From NCBI GenBank assembly GCA_014529385.2, contig CM043942.1, positions 29,572,969 through 29,636,968 of the forward strand: DNA of 64,000 bases. The letters are read 5' to 3'. The translations under genes were made by a program, and so were the position numbers. Shown one piece after another: positions 61,262-64,000 of the stretch (position 1 is the stretch's first letter; every line of letters begins with the position of its first letter). Source of the DNA: Adiantum capillus-veneris. Lineage: Eukaryota > Streptophyta > Polypodiopsida > Polypodiales > Pteridaceae. The notes under the pieces were generated by a model. It saw only the letters and a program-made list of their open reading frames with translations. It had not been told where the DNA came from and made no database searches.

Positions 61262-61296
61262 AGGAGCTGGAAAAGGCAAAGACTCGCTTAAGGTGA
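61262..61296 (+). CDS. prefoldin-like protein, exon 4
   Basis: After acceptor TTTGTTTCAG. With the carried base it reads KELEKAKTRLR and stops at TGA 61294-61296, giving the second helix. The full protein would be about 71 residues: short but complete for the fold (helix, hairpin, helix). No disabling change is visible in the four exons, so this may be a live host gene. Confidence 0.6.
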
Positions 61297-64000
61297 ATTT
61301 CTACAAGAGCGTGTTCTTGCAGGCAGCTAAACCGGGAAGGATTTTTGTGAAGGTGGTACTAGAAGCAATATGTAACAGTTTATGTTGTCATTTGCTGGTA
61401 CCTGGGTACCAAAGGTTTATGATGTGAAACTTGTACACCTGCATTGCTCAAGGCACACCTTATGTCATTTTAATCTAGTGTTTCTGTTTTGTATGGTTGA
61501 GAGAAAGGAGCATTATTGCCTGTGTCTTGTCAATGGTCACATTTCAAAGCGCAAAAACTGTCATTGTATGGCACGAGGGTTGGGTGTCAATAATCTGAAG
61601 AGTTCCTGCCAAACATTTTTTCTTTTGGTCACATTGATGTGCTTTCTAAAGGCTTCAATACAAGAAACTTAAATTGAACAGCAGCAACCTTTGAATGCAG
61701 AACATCTGTCGCCCAAACTTTGGATGAGAATACATTATGGAGTATCAATGACGATGGAGCGAAACGTACATAAAATCGTTTGGTTACTAAGAACGAGAAC
61801 GTTGCCTCTTTCTCCTTTTTGGAGCCTAGAAGGGAAGATCTTGGCAATGGTGTTTTCCAGGAGGAAATTGGTATAAGTTTTCATTCATGACACAAGTCAG
61901 GCAAAATAAGAGCTTTGTCTTTTCTAGTTGGTAAATAAACAGCTCAATGCTTCAATGCTTTTGCACCACAAGTTGTGGTTTTGACTTGTCAGTCATCCTA
62001 GTCCTTCAAATTTATGGTTGATACACGTTATTGCAATCTACTTCACATTTGCCCGCGTTGAAATAGGTGTACAAGCCCAAATTTATGAATACCCTTGTTG
62101 CATCCTTGAGTCTAATCTCTTCACCAGGGGTTTCCACCTTTTGGGGTGCAGAGGTTGCAACAAGCCTGTTTCCTTTAGCCCGCTTGGAAGCTTGTGCTAC
62201 CATTGCCACTCTACTGTGTGTAATTGACAAGATGAGCATAATATTTAGTTCAAAATAGTGCTTGAAAGTTGAACTCCATATCTTGACATTCATACTCAAA
62301 AGAATATGTTATCTATCTTCCGAATGCTTGCATTTTGTTAATAGCGGCCGCTTTTGATTTTCTAACTTGTATATGCTAGGTTTGCTTGTGCCTTTGGTTA
62401 AATAATGGATTCCCACTAAATAATGGTTTTTCTCATTTTGAGATAGCAACAATGAAATTGAATAATGTATAATTGTCTTTAATTTAAGCTAGTATTTGAG
62501 AAGATGGTGTTGTGATCATAGATATTTTGTATGTGGCACCCTAAAACATTTTGATTTCTTAGCTTATTAATAACACCTATTGTTCTGTAAGTGCTTAGAC
62601 ACTCTCCCCATTGCACTAAAGGATACCTCATGTTAGAGAAGATCAAAGGTCTAAGGTGCACACACAATTCACAAATAGCTCACAAAGTGCATACATGTTC
62701 ACACATATTTCACACACAATTCATGACAAAGATTGCACGATGGAGATCACCCTTGATCAAGCAGATTAACTTTAGCTAATGATCCCTACAAAGCCTTGGT
62801 GTCATTTAATCCCATGGCACCTTGCACTTAAGCCCATTTAAATGTCAAATTCTTAAGTTTCGAACATCTATTAGGTTTCTGGTAACTTTTAGCTATCTTG
62901 ATCATTAGACAATCTTCTTGGATTTTAAAGAGGAACATTAGCTTAGGAAACTCCTCTTGATGTACGTAATTTTCTGATTGTAGTGTATGGTCGAAGTTGT
63001 CACATGCTCACCACCTCATGCATAGTGATATTGTGACTCTCCTTGTAGCTTTTTTGATGAAGAGAGAGTGCCTTGGGTGTCATTTGGAGCTTTGGAGTTG
63101 GATCTACTATCTTGGCCAAGCTAGCTAGACCAATTTTAGTAACAAAGTATGTGATGAGGGATTTTCATCTGATGGACCAAAAAAATGTTACCGTACCTTT
63201 CTTGGTAAGTTGAAAGAATCCAACTTTCTATGGCCAATTATATGTCTTGCTAAGAAATCGTGTTTTCCCATCTATGACGGTATTGTTGACTATGCCAATT
63301 TTGATTTCTTGTACATTGTGGTTATAGATCACGTCTGTTTGAAAATATTTCATTAATTTTGTTAAAATCTTCAACAATAAGAAATTTTATATGGCCTTAG
63401 CATGAATTGGGTGGTTGGCCACATTCAATTCTTGAAATTATTTAGTTTGCTATGTGTGAGTGCTTTCTCGGAAAGTATTATTGGGGATCTAAAGATGTGG
63501 ACTAGCTTGTACAAACTTCTTTGGAACCCTCAATTTTTGAAATGATAAAGTTGGCTTTGGTATCCAAGAGGGTTGTTGCTTGCAATTCCATAGCAATCAC
63601 AGATGATGGTGATGATGTGGCCAAGTTGTTGTGGACATTAGAATCACATTTTTTGAATCTTAAATGCCAAGTACCATTTGGAAAACAAGTAAGAAAAAAT
63701 GGATTTGTTAGCTTAAAAAGAGTTGATTGACCGCTCAAATGCAACACATATTTAAGACAATACGCACAAGAGACAGAGGTGATTGAACCAACAAAGCTAT
63801 TTGTCTACTTTGGCTACATAGGTAGGTACTTTTGATCACCTAGAAAAGTAATCTGACCATGTACTAAAAGTATCTAAAGTTGCATAGTCGGCACTTCTAT
63901 GGGGAGTTATCATGGACCTCCGGATTGTGCTCATGTGTGGAGACATGTGCATGTAAATTGAGGTTTATATTATGTATATAAAGCTAACAAAGGGATTGAG
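61297..64000. other. downstream non-coding region
   Basis: 3' flank of the prefoldin-like gene and AT-rich DNA. Short frames at 61382-61672 and 63521-63730 (MEPSIFEMIKLALVSKRVVA, with a complementary minus frame) show no recognised domain. Nothing supported. Confidence 0.45.

Overview
This is nuclear DNA of a land plant, probably a seed-free plant such as a fern (low confidence on the lineage). The evidence is split genes with GT-AG introns, Ty1/copia and Ty3/gypsy LTR elements with initiator-Met-tRNA primer sites, plant-type LINE fragments and long (CT)n/(CA)n microsatellites. There are no operons, tRNA genes or CRISPR arrays. Most coding sequence is decayed.

Layout. (1) 1-4.8 kb: weak exon-like segments of unknown nature and microsatellites. 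(2) 4.8-20.3 kb: a gene-bearing block. A plus-strand split pseudogene (4846-14331) has an HTH-like N-terminus, a Cys-rich segment and a transposase-like core. I recognise this as the pattern of uncharacterised proteins common in animal genomes. Its 6.3-kb intron carries a complete but dead copia element (6531-11889). Two minus-strand genes converge on it: an FCP1/NIF-like HAD phosphatase relic (15284-16111) and a coiled-coil/RING gene with about seven or eight exons (16288-20292). Their non-coding DNA shares a GTACTTT/AAAGTAC-rich texture, so the block may be one large mobile unit. (3) 20.7-28 kb: gene-poor DNA with the 3' end of an LTR element, duplicated repeats, a DNA-methylase-like relic on the minus strand and a LINE ORF1 relic. 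(4) 28.4-35 kb: a plus-strand LINE ORF2 relic split by a small copia element that lacks integrase (28748-32525). (5) 36-61.3 kb: a small prefoldin-like (ASDURF-like) host gene. Its exon 1 (36094-36150) and exons 2-4 (60104-61296) join in phase across a ~24-kb intron. (6) That intron holds a three-level retrotransposon nest. Minus-strand gypsy element A is split by plus-strand element B (40468-52881, TSD ccagg). B is split in turn by plus-strand chromovirus C (43771-50271, TSD agagc). A fourth, heavily decayed gypsy (56741-59575) and LTR fragments flank the nest. (7) 61.3-64 kb: no supported gene.

Target-site duplications fix the insertion order in four places. Many stop codons look like C-to-T changes at CAG or CGA, as expected from deamination of methylated cytosine. 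Element B is unusual: it has gag and protease but no reverse transcriptase or integrase, and carries a His/Asp-rich ORF instead.
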